In this document: positions 8,800-16,695 of the stretch, piece by piece | Numbering within the stretch: the stretch's first letter is position 1 | Layout: the number at the start of each line of letters is the position of its first letter | Assembly (NCBI GenBank): GCA_003833135.1 | Contig: QZLH01000488.1 | Location: 58,179 to 74,873 of the forward strand | From: Oehlia diaphana | Lineage: Eukaryota; Glomeromycota; Glomeromycetes; Glomerales; Glomeraceae | Reading direction: 5' to 3' | Length of the DNA: 16,695 nt | Made by a program: the position numbers and the translations under genes | The notes under the pieces: generated by a model | What the model was told of the DNA's origin: nothing | Databases searched by the model: none | The model's input: only the letters and a program-made list of their open reading frames with translations

Positions 8800-10565
8800 A
8801 TGGCTAATACCTTATTAACTAGAATCAAAACTGTAAAAGATGTTGTAAACGTATTTAAAAATCAAGTCTTGAATGAAGAAGTATATTACGGAATTGACGA
8901 AGTTTCTGAAAAGGAAAATTATCAGATTGCGATTTGTCAAAATGGAAAATTTGCTGTTACATTCGATACAGGTAAAAAATTAAATTTCAACATTAAAAAT
9001 AATTTATATACTTTTAAACCATTATTAAAAAAATTGAATAGCAAACCTTCGGATTAAAATATTGGAAAACACCGATCATCGACCATTCACATCTAGTAAA
9101 AAAAAAGTCAATTCTAACAACAAGAATGAATTCGACGGACCAGAAAAACTTGATGATCAAGATGAGCAAGATGACATTAATCAAACAATAGCTTATTTTA
9201 AAATAAATGATGACTTCATGGTTGAAAAGTTTTACAAAGAAAACTATGATCCTCTCTCATCCACAACAGCAACAGAAAACAAAGCAAGCAACTTAAAATG
9301 GTCTTTTGATATATCAAACGTGCAAGAGAAGAATGGTGAATCTTTTATTTTTGTCGCTATATCTCGTATAATTGACGAGGATATGAGACGATCTAAGGAG
9401 AAGAGAAAAGATAGAAAAGATATTAATAAAAAACCCGATTATGAAAGAAAAGTTCTTAGTAAAGTAAGATTTAGTTGTCCATTGCCGCCTGAAGAAGCTA
9501 TTGTAGTCGATATGCAAAATACGCGAACAGTACTTACAAGCAGGAATAATAGTAAAATTAAAAAAGGAATCGCTATTTATCGTATTGACCTAAAAATGAA
9601 TCAAGAAGGAGAGAAAAAAAATTACATTCTTAGCACTGTGACTTGTCATTATTCTGATCAAATTTCAGGAATTTGTAGATTCATTGAAGCTTCAAGCGAA
9701 GGCGATTCATTATATGATTTTAAATTAAAAAGATTTATAATAGTGAATTATCGTGGAATATATAATTTTGAATTTGATGATCACTTTGATTTTTTTACAT
9801 TGAATGAAAAATTTGAATATCCAGCTAGTATTAGACGTGAACTAGATAGTTGGTATGCTGATGATGATTGCATGAAACGACTTTTATCATGTATTTATGA
9901 TAAATATTTTTTGGTTACACAATACAAAAATAATGCGCAATCACTTGAAGGTAAAGCTTGAAATTGTTTCTCTTTTGAGGATGTAGTAGAGTAATTATTA
10001 ATATAACGATAACTTAATTTACAGTTTATGATCTGGAAAAAATGGAATTAGAAACTACTGCAAAAAAACTTGAAAATAAGGATAAATTCGTAAAGAAATA
10101 CAATTATGACACCTTTTCAGTTAGTAGATTACAACTTTGTTTTACTCGAGGAATAAACAATATTAGGTAAGTTTCATGTTATGCGATTAGTAAATATTGT
10201 AAGACTATTTCACTCATTTCATTCTATGATTTATTTCGCATTTATAAGATTATATTATATAGAAAATGGTTTACAAATTGCAAAAAAAAAATTAGAAGTA
10301 GATCGAATACATTTATTGGAATTTATTGAAAATGATGAAAAATTACTTGTAATAGGCGAAGGTCCGAAAGAAGGAAAAGATCCAGAAGGTGAAAAAGAAC
10401 TGAAAACTATGGTTTGGGATTTATATGATACTGGTAAAGTTGAATCAATAAAGCTAGACATTCCAATGGATATCACAGAAAATCTTGGCACTCGTTTAGC
10501 AAGAACTTCTGGAAATATTTTACAAATAGGTTTTGACGGAAAAGTTTCATCGGTCCTTAAAAAAA
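8800..10565 (+). other. N-terminal propeller-like region of the channel protein (exons 1-4)
   Basis: Residues 1 to about 510 contain repeated strand-turn-strand stretches typical of WD40-type propellers: IAICQNGKFAVTFDT joined across intron 1 to ANLRIKILENTDHRPF, then LLEFIENDEKLLVIGEG (about 430-446) followed by VWDLYDTGKVESIKLD (463-478). The VWDL segment has the classic hydrophobic-Trp-Asp ending of a WD repeat. Other blades cannot be counted by eye. No ankyrin repeats, usual in animal TRP channels, are visible. The region should be cytosolic, since no signal peptide or helix precedes it. Inference: it may be a protein-binding or gating platform for the channel. A structure prediction would settle whether a closed propeller forms. 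Confidence 0.55.
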
Positions 10566-13500
10566 TTGAAAAAGAGTTAAAAAGGAAAAAGAAAAATGAG
10601 AAAAAGGTCGATAAGGAGAAGACAAATAAAATTACAGATTCAATTAAAAAATTAATAGGCAAGAAACCAGATGGAGAGCCAGACGAGAGCCATAACATAT
10701 ATTACGATCAGAAATATATAAACTTTAAACAAATAGTTGATGAGAAAGAACCGTGGGTGTTAGGTGATTACGACAGACACTCTTATTGTCTTTATCATAA
10801 TCGAAAAGGACCAGAAGTAGAAACTTTACAACTTATTGTTGGCAGATCCACTGTTCAAATTTGGCATCAAATCCAAGATATTAGTAAAAAAAACAAAGAT
10901 GACCTTCCTAACAAAGGAGAACCATTTCTTGAATATATATGGACGAATCGTATTCCAATAAATCAAGAAAGGGAAGAAACAAAATTACGAATTGAAGATT
11001 TTAAATATGGATCAAATGTTGGATTACATGAAAAATTAGATGATTTTCATTTAAAGGTTTATTGGTATGAAAGAAAAGATAATAAAGAGAATTCAAAAAA
11101 GGAAGAGCATGCAAAAAAAGAAGAGCATGAAATATTAAATGAAGAAAATGAAGAAAATGAAGAAATAAATGAAATAGAACAAAAATTAAAAGAGATTAAT
11201 GAAAACAAAGAAATAAAAAAAGAAGAAATGGAGAAAAGAAAACAAGAGATAATTGAGATATTCATTAATAAAAGTGTTAAGGTGAAAAGAAAGGAAAAAG
11301 TAATTAAACTAAAATATATTATAGAAAAATTTCATGCAGTAACTCACGCTTGTAGAGCATTAGAACATCTAAATAAGCGTTATAAAAGTAAACGGCTCGC
11401 AAATAATTACACTAGAGCACATAAAGTAGGTTAAACTTTATTTATTTTTTTTTTTTTTAAAAGAAATAAAATTAATTTTATTTCTAATTAAAAATTAAAA
11501 AGTACGAGGAGATTATCACCTACGCCAAACATATAGTTTGGAGGTTTGCTAAAAACGAGCCAGAAAATTTTAGACTTTTGGATGTCCGACGTAACATTAT
11601 GAGAAGTTTAATTCTTGGTGATTGCGATCATTTGATAAAATTTATATTATTTGGAGATGATGAAGAAATTAATGAAAACAAAAATGGGTGTAAAGAAAAA
11701 GAGAAAGAGAAAAGACAAAAAGAAGATGAAATAAGGTATATACCATGTAATAAATTATGGCCAGGAAAAACATTTTTAAGGGAAGATGATCTTGATTTTG
11801 ATGAAAGGAATGATAAGCTAGAAGATAATGAAACAATCGTGCCAGAAAATATTATGGAATTAGCAATATATCATTGCAAAGGTAAACCTCTAATTAACGT
11901 TATGACATAATATTACTGAATATTGATCAAATTTATTTTATTTGCAGGACGTGAACTTAATGATACGATTATGATTGCTTACCTTTTAGAATTTTACTCT
12001 AGACATGCAACTGATTGTGCTGGATGGATGTGTACAGTTTCTAAGGCAATTCCTTTATTATTTAAATATAATTATGGTTCGTTATTTATTCCAATTTTAT
12101 TATTTTCATTTAGAAAAATTTGTAAAATTTACATTATTATCTTATAAAATAGATGATTATGCCAGAAAGTTATTTTTCAAAGAATGTTTCGCAGTTCAGG
12201 ATCATTTTTCAGCTCAAGAACCTGATGAAATTATTCCAACAGAATATCTAGCAAGGCGTAATCATGACATCAAATTTAGAGCATTCAAACCTCTAGTCAA
12301 ACTCGAAACTGATAAATACGAAGTTTATGTTAAGATTGTCAACCCAATTAACAATTTTAAAAATATTATATTCAAAATTTATGAAAATTTTGATAATGAT
12401 CTTGGAAAATCACCGTTAGCTTTACGAGTAGTTCCTCTTCCCGGGTTTACTAAAAACAATATTGGAAAAAAAAAAGCAGAATATGGGTTATTAAAAATTA
12501 TTTTAAACCTCTTCTGGATTATATTTTTACCGCGATGGTATCAAATTGGTCGGCATGATAGGACTAAGTTGAGCCCTTTTTCTAGGATGATATTGTATGA
12601 AAATAACGATGATATTTATGATAATCCAGCAACTGAAGCGGTCATTGATTTTCTTTGGCGAAAAGCAAAAACTTTCTTTTTTTTACTATTCCTGCGTTTT
12701 ATTGTTTTTGCCATTTGTTTTGGATTAGTTAGCTGGGCATATTTGAATTATAACACTATTATAAACGGAACTTTTTTATTTACATTAATCATTATATTTT
12801 ATTATTTGGCAATTTATCAAATTGTTACTGAATTGATACAATTTCGTTATCGTGGATTTAAAAAATATTTTGGTGAAATATTTAATAGTTTTGATATAAT
12901 ATCTCTTGTACTTTCTGTCACAGTTATGTCAATAATGGTTAAAAATTTTCAATTTTCTGATGGTTTTGGAAGTGTTAAAACAATTGATAATGGATTAATT
13001 GCAGGGATATCATTTTCAATTTTTTTACTTTGGATTGATTTGGTAAGTTTAGTTTTCCATCAATCAATTATACCTCTTAATGTTGAAATCAATAATTTAA
13101 TCATGATTTTAATAATTGTAGATCCTTTATCTCCGTTTAATATCAAGTAAAAATATGTTATTTAATTAATTATTTTTTTTAATTATTTTTTTAAAAAAAA
13201 CCGTGCCAATTTATTAATTAATTTAATTTTCCACGATAGATATTGGTATTTACATATATTATGTTATAATTATCTTCAAAACTATATTTCCATTTTTTTT
13301 ATTTATGTCAATTGTGATATTCGCATTCGCACATACAATGTATGAAAAATTTTATTTTTTCCTAATTCATTCATTTGTTTAGATATTATCATGATTAATA
13401 ATCTTTATTTTCTACACGTAGGTTTGTGTTACTTAGAAATCCCGCTAATATTAAAACCAAAGAATCTACACATAGTGGAAATGCTACAAATGTTACAACA

Positions 13501-14275
13501 AATGAAACACTTCATGTCGAACTTAAATCTGATTTTGATCCGAAATCTAGTGACAATCCATTTTCAACTTTTTCTGATTCATTAATGGCTGCGTATTTTT
13601 GGATGGGAGGCAATTGGGTTCAAAGAGATGATTTTGATTTTTGGGCTATTGATATATTTACTTTTGTTGCTAGCATATTTCTTGTAATCGTTTTACAAAA
13701 TATGTTGATTGCTTTTATGAGGTAAGTTTTTTTTTCCACTCCTTATAAACTTTTTTCAGTATTTTATAATATAATGATATATATTTTATTTATTTGTTTG
13801 TTTGATTTTTAGTGGTGTATTTGAAAGAGCAGAAATTAAAGGTAGACAAACTTTATTAAGACATCGAGCAAATCATATAGTAGATTATGAAGCATTACAT
13901 CATATTCATTTATGGAATCTTGAACCTGAACCAAAACATATTTATTATTTTGGTCAATCAAAAACTTTAGAAGAGTGGTATGCTACAAGAAAAAGTGAAC
14001 AAGGTGCTATTTATAAAGATTTTGAAGAAAAATCTACTTTTACAAAACTTACTTTTAAGGGAAGATGTTATGATAAACGTTCAATTTGGGAATATGTTGA
14101 TAAAAATTTAAAAATGGAAAAAATCAATATGAAAAATTATTTGAATGATATCATTGAATGGTTGGTTAAATATCATAAAGATCAAAATAATGAAAAGGAA
14201 ATTAATATCGAGATTATTAAAGAGGTTGAGAATATGAAATTAAATGATGTAAAAAAATATTTTTATAATACTTAA
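8800..14275 (+). CDS. Multi-exon TRP-like ion-transport-domain channel protein (11 exons, 1561 aa)
   Basis: Predicted membrane cation channel. Exons by my reading: 8800-8971, 9042-9950, 10025-10166, 10249-11425, 11503-11881, 11948-12076, 12153-13042, 13122-13146, 13240-13339, 13422-13721, 13813-14275. They total 4686 nt, a multiple of three, with no internal stop. The start is the ATG at 8800 (context AACATGG); the same frame is open upstream but offers only a TTG start. The N-terminal part carries WD-like strands (IAICQNGKFAVTFDT, residues 43-57; MVWDLYDTGKVESIKL, from 462). A middle region is Lys/Glu rich. The channel unit is at about 1144-1407: S1 1144-1168, S2 1177-1196, S3 1216-1232, S4 1251-1271, S5 about 1283-1306, pore loop 1355-1376 with WMGGNW, S6 1386-1407. 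A cytosolic tail runs from 1408 to 1561. The family matches, from memory, an expanded Rhizophagus set annotated as ion transport domain proteins (Pfam Ion_trans type). Ion selectivity and gating are unknown. Confidence is high for the gene and splice frame, moderate for channel function. Confidence 0.9.
10556..11275 (+). other. Charged low-complexity and coiled-coil-prone segments, with an 18-nt tandem repeat
   Basis: Two Lys/Glu-rich stretches lie inside exon 4. The first (about 10556-10660) reads as a run of KKIEKELKRKKKNEKK type. The second (about 11070-11270) contains KKEEHA/KKEEHE, an 18-nt unit repeated twice at 11096-11131, then EENEENEEINE and long Glu/Lys helices. The DNA is almost pure purine on the + strand. 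Between them sits a better-conserved block (VGRSTVQIWHQIQD, then FLEYIWTNRIPINQE). The charged stretches are probably surface loops or coiled coils that vary between paralogues; purine-rich repeats of this kind expand and contract by slippage. Confidence 0.7.
12077..12152 (+). other. Intron 6 with an unusual GTTCGT donor
   Basis: Nine of the ten introns start GTA; this one starts GTTCGT. The junction still restores frame (TAT-G/AT-GAT, giving NYDDYARKLFFKECF), which agrees with my memory of the family. Acceptor is AAAATAG. If retained, the reading frame would end at 12145-12147, before any transmembrane helix, leaving a soluble protein of about 990 residues. The donor could therefore be weakly spliced, but nothing here shows that it is. 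Confidence 0.75.
12155..13942 (+). other. Six-helix ion channel domain with pore loop (exons 7-11)
   Basis: Hydrophobic helices in order: an amphipathic pre-S1 stretch (LLKIILNLFWIIFLPRWYQI, from residue 1082), S1 from 1144 (FFFLLFLRFIVFAICFGLVS), S2 from 1177, S3 from 1216, S4 1251-1271, S5 about 1283-1306 (ends FAFAHTMFVLLRN), an extracellular or luminal loop with several Asn-X-Ser/Thr sites (such as NATN and NETL), pore loop 1355-1376, then S6 (VLQNMLIAFMSGVFE). S4 lacks regularly spaced arginines, so a voltage sensor is unlikely. LQNMLIAFM strongly resembles the TRP/polycystin S6 pattern L-N-x-L-I-A. The tail holds the family-specific block RQTLLRHRANHI and YEALHHIHLW. The assignment rests on helix order and S6, not on a profile search. 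Confidence 0.85.
13122..13146 (+). other. 25-nt microexon (exon 8) encoding ILYLRLIS at the S4 end
   Basis: The upstream exon ends in TTG followed by donor GTAAGT at 13043. The downstream exon begins at 13240 after ACGATAG. Only the 25 nt at 13122-13146, between a TTGTAG acceptor and a GTAAAA donor, supply the residues ILYLRLIS plus the first base of Asn, so that the S4 end and S5 join in frame as WIDL-ILYLRLIS-NIGIYIYY. Reading straight through from 13043 instead gives a stop at 13148-13150. Both flanking introns (79 and 93 nt) fit the size class of the gene. Confidence 0.85.
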
Positions 14276-14613
14276 TATTATTATAAATTTTTTTTAAAAA
14301 AACTTATTTATTGGTTCATTCATTATAAAACTAATGAAATTGTCTTTTAGCTATTACTTTAATTTTTATTTTAATTTCATGACATGAGAAAAAATTTAAG
14401 TTGGTTATTCACGTAATTCCGAACATAATTTAAAACTAGGATTGTGGCTATTGCGGGTGGTTAATTTTGGCAGTTATCGGAAGATACTTTGACTAAATTA
14501 TTTTTTTATTAATTAAGAATGGTTTATTACCCTTTTTTTTATTAATAAAAAAAGCTTTTGTTAATCTTTTTTTTTTTACCGGGTATTTATATATTTTTTT
14601 TGGACATACAATA
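14276..14613. other. 3' flank of the channel gene
   Basis: No exact AATAAA follows the stop closely; a T8A7 tract at 14288-14302 and a T-rich run follow. The transcript end probably lies within the first 150 nt, but I cannot place it. No other gene is visible. Confidence 0.4.
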
Positions 14614-14762
14614 CAGTCTACCCTTCCTATAACGAATTTTGATATAACGAATCACGTGATGCTTAACGAAGTAACCAATCAAATTCTTCAAATCCTTCGC
14701 TAACTTGCTATAATGAATTTGAGGACAGAACGGCTTTTCGCTATATCAAGGGTACTAGTCTG
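14614..14762. mobile_element. pogo/Tigger-like MITE, 149 bp, with TA duplication
   Basis: Left end TA-CAGTCTACCCTTCCTATAA; right end read inward TA-CAGACTAGTACCCTTGAT followed by ATAGCGAA. Both follow the CAGT..ACCCTT...TATAACGAA pattern typical of pogo/Fot1/Tigger ends, with a TA on each side (14612-14613 and 14763-14764). TATAACGAA is repeated within the left arm. The interior is non-coding. Confidence 0.78.
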
Positions 14763-14764
14763 TA

Positions 14765-15100
14765 AAGAAAAAACCTTATATCATGAAAACAATGAATTGC
14801 AGATAATAAATCACAGTAAATAAAAAAAGAAAAGAACATACCTAGTAATTATAAATCGATAAATTGCAATAATAAAAAAAAAATAGGATCACCTGATAAC
14901 AATAATAACACATCATGACCTGTATATTTTTCTTTTGTATATTAAATTATCGTAGGCTATTTTTAGTCGCTTTTTGATTAAAAACAATTAAGGTGTTAGA
15001 TCCGAAGATGGTATGGAAATTATAAATGATAAATCTGCTGCTAAATTGAGCATCTATTCGTAAAATTTTAAAAATAATGATGTAAGGTTGGATTGGCCCT
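14765..15100. other. A+T-rich intergenic DNA, nothing recognised
   Basis: Only A-rich runs and weak local symmetry. No frame or RNA gene supported. Confidence 0.5.
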
Positions 15101-15104
15101 AGAA

Positions 15105-15155
15105 AGACCGGTCTTCACGGTCTTTGGTCTAGTATTCCAGACCAGGACCGATCAT
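15105..15155. repeat. Imperfect hairpin of GGTCT/AGACC words
   Basis: CGGTCTTTGGTCT pairs with AGACCAGGACCG across AGTATTCC, about 12 bp with a small bulge. AGACCGGTCT just upstream is itself a 10-bp palindrome. Its G+C content stands out against the surroundings. A rho-independent-style role is not expected in a eukaryote; it is probably an element end. Confidence 0.7.
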
Positions 15156-15178
15156 ATATGTTGTGTGTCAGATGCCGA

Positions 15179-15287
15179 TTTGCGTCAGATGACGCTGGCC
15201 TCGTAACGCTGCCAACCCACTTAAGGCATGATTAAATATTAGGGCAATATTAGGCCGATAATGTAGGCCGGCGTCATCTGACGCAAA
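15179..15287. mobile_element. Foldback/MITE-like element with 23-bp terminal inverted repeats
   Basis: The 23 nt at 15179-15201 (TTTGCGTCAGATGACGC...) are the reverse complement of 15265-15287 with one mismatch. The 63-bp spacer includes further AGGCCG words. GTCAGATG also appears just left of the element. Total 109 bp, no frame. The outer boundary and target duplication are not clear. Confidence 0.75.
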
Positions 15288-15589
15288 GTAAAAAGATAGC
15301 AAATTTCATATTATTTAATCAAATTTTCATTTTAATTCTTATTCTGTTATTTTATGATATCAATATCATTCAATTCCTTATTGATGCTCTATAAAAAAAG
15401 TTAAAGTACGAGATATAAAAATTTGTGTTACGTGATCGACATATAGTTTTTTTTTAATACTAGTGTTATTCGTCGGACGTCAGGTGATAACAGAAAATAA
15501 AATAATGATTTACGATCAAATTAGTGGTAATTTATGTAGATCAAGTTAATTTACCGAAGCAAATCCAAATTGATCAGTAATTTTATTAA

Positions 15590-16210
15590 AAGTGCGTTGA
15601 TATCTCAATAAAATCCTTACTACTGCCTCACTCGGCGCTCTGTAGTAACCAAAATTATATCAAACACACGAATATAATATTTCCAATCAAAAGAATTTCC
15701 ACTAAAACAACCTTTCTCGAGAGAAAACCTTGTTTTAGGGTCCAAAGGTCTTGATTCTAAATAAAAACTATCTCAAACTACAGTATCAAAAGAAAACTCA
15801 CACTCTCTTCCCACATCCATTTAGGGAGATATTTATAATAAAAAAAATTCAAAGGACAACTTGTCTATGGCCAAATTGACTTTAGACAACTTACACATTC
15901 CGTCCAAGTGACAATTTGTCAAAGGTCACTTTGTGATAAGTTGACCAACGCAAATCTGCTTACATAATCATGATTGTCCCTTGGCTAATGCTCAAAAATA
16001 ACTCTAAACAAATATATCTAAAAAAAATAACAAAACAATACCTAATACAATAATAACGAAAAATAAAACAATAAAAAAGATAATAATATAAATTCTATAA
16101 TAAAATATACTAAAATAAAATAAAAATACAATAAAATTTTAAATAATAATAAAAAATCATATAAAATCATGATGATCAGCAACACTAGCGGTCTCGCACC
16201 GGGACCAATG
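15590..16210. repeat. Unidentified repeat-like block, possibly of LTR or other element origin
   Basis: Contains a TTACTAC/GTAGTAA inverted pair at 15617-15623 and 15642-15648 enclosing G+C-rich sequence, several GACAA(C/T)TTGTC-like words at 15850-15950 (one an 11-nt palindrome, GACAATTTGTC), and a G+C-rich tail GCGGTCTCGCACCGGGACCA (16185-16204) after a long A-rich run. The tail's reverse complement begins TGG, as a retroelement primer-binding site would, but no tRNA can be assigned and no paired LTR is in the window. No coding frame. Confidence 0.35.
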
Positions 16211-16359
16211 AGTTTGTTTAAATAGAAAAATTTAGTATTATAATGTAATATTAAGTAAATTAAAGATGGTTACAGTATTTTTTGTGAATTTTATATGGTT
16301 AATAATTAGCTAACAAGAAATAATAAAATAATATGTATTAAATTATGAATAAATGTATT

Positions 16360-16671
16360 TGTAACAGCCTGTTATATATCTTATTTGTAACATCCTTTTT
16401 TTATTTTTTTTAATAATAAATTTAGTATATATTTTACAAATAAAATTTTTACATGCAAAATTTAATTTGGAAAACTTTTACTTAATGTACTTAAGACAGT
16501 TTCATAGACAAAATTTTAAGTTATAAGCAGTTTCTTGAAATTTTTAAAAAATTCTTTTGTCTTGGTTACACGACTTATCTTTTGTTTTTTGTTTACATTA
16601 CGCCTGATCTTAAATTTTAATTGGATAAAATTGGGAGTTGTTACAAATAAGACGCGTAACAGGATGTTACA
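16360..16671. mobile_element. 312-bp MITE-like element with about 35-bp terminal inverted repeats
   Basis: Left end TGTAACAGCCTGTTA, four bases, then TCTTATTTGTAACA. Right end read inward TGTAACATCCTGTTA, four different bases, then TCTTATTTGTAACA. About 6 of 35 positions differ, four of them in the central block (TATA versus CGCG). Each arm also contains its own GTAACA/TGTTAC hairpin. The interior is A+T-rich and non-coding. No convincing target duplication; the superfamily is undetermined. Confidence 0.75.
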
Positions 16672-16695
16672 ATTAGATTTATCCTTTTTTTTTTT

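Noticed and set aside
8725..9057. Stand-alone 110-residue protein starting upstream of 8800
   Set aside because: It would need a TTG start and reads through intron 1 to a stop. Splicing 8971 to 9042 continues into a family-like sequence (DTANLRIKIL), so this is exon 1 plus retained intron.
10255..10698. Minus-strand Ser/Phe-rich open frame
   Set aside because: Antisense of the purine-rich exon 4; composition is the mirror of Lys/Glu codons.
10181..11434. Separate gene starting at the ATG of 10181
   Set aside because: The ATG lies inside intron 3; the real coding begins at 10249 in phase with exon 3, and the end runs into intron 4.
12005..13150. Separate membrane protein starting at 12005
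   Set aside because: Its first 50 codons are exon 6 in the wrong frame and intron 6; the end is intron 7 plus the microexon in the wrong frame.
16185..16204. tRNA 3' end or tRNA-derived SINE
   Set aside because: No B box of the GGTTCGA type and no pairing arms upstream; the 70 nt before it are nearly all A and T.

Overview
The window looks like a nuclear contig from an early-diverging filamentous fungus, most likely an arbuscular mycorrhizal Glomeromycotina species of the Rhizophagus type. The evidence is extreme A+T richness (well above 70% by eye), short spliceosomal introns of 66-93 nt with GTAAG-like donors, a dense scatter of short inverted-repeat elements, and one gene that matches in detail the large 'ion transport domain' family I remember from Rhizophagus proteomes. 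The genus assignment is from memory of protein style, not a database search. No bacterial operon, CRISPR array, rRNA or tRNA gene was found.

The only intact protein gene lies at 8800-14275 on the + strand. Simple open frames break it into pieces. Splicing at ten introns joins eleven exons into one frame of 4686 nt (1561 aa plus stop) in which every junction restores phase. The product has a large N-terminal cytosolic region with WD/propeller-like strands, charged Lys/Glu low-complexity segments, a conserved middle region, a six-helix TRP-like channel domain with a pore loop, and a C-terminal cytosolic tail. Exon 8 is a 25-nt microexon.

The rest is intergenic DNA built from mobile-element debris. 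Left arm (1-8640): a diverged repeat pair (about 1125-1312 and 3075-3242), a decayed Tc1/mariner transposase (1905-2201, minus) inside candidate terminal repeats, an AATATC/GATATT palindrome field (2745-3045), an element bounded by TTAACCAGTTAA repeats with 35-bp tandem units (3246-3808), a CACGTG-bearing inverted-repeat element (6674-6871), a 49-bp retro-inserted mRNA 3' end with target duplication (7153-7201), and a 191-bp hAT-type MITE (7332-7522) with an 8-bp target duplication. An uninserted copy of that MITE's target lies at 124-170. Right arm (14276-16695): a pogo/Tigger-like MITE with TA duplication (14614-14762), a strong hairpin (about 15105-15155), a foldback element (15179-15287), an unidentified repeat-like block (about 15590-16210) and a 312-bp terminal-inverted-repeat element (16360-16671).

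The host gene probably makes a membrane cation channel. The surrounding elements are non-autonomous or dead, so any movement would have depended on transposases or reverse transcriptase encoded elsewhere.
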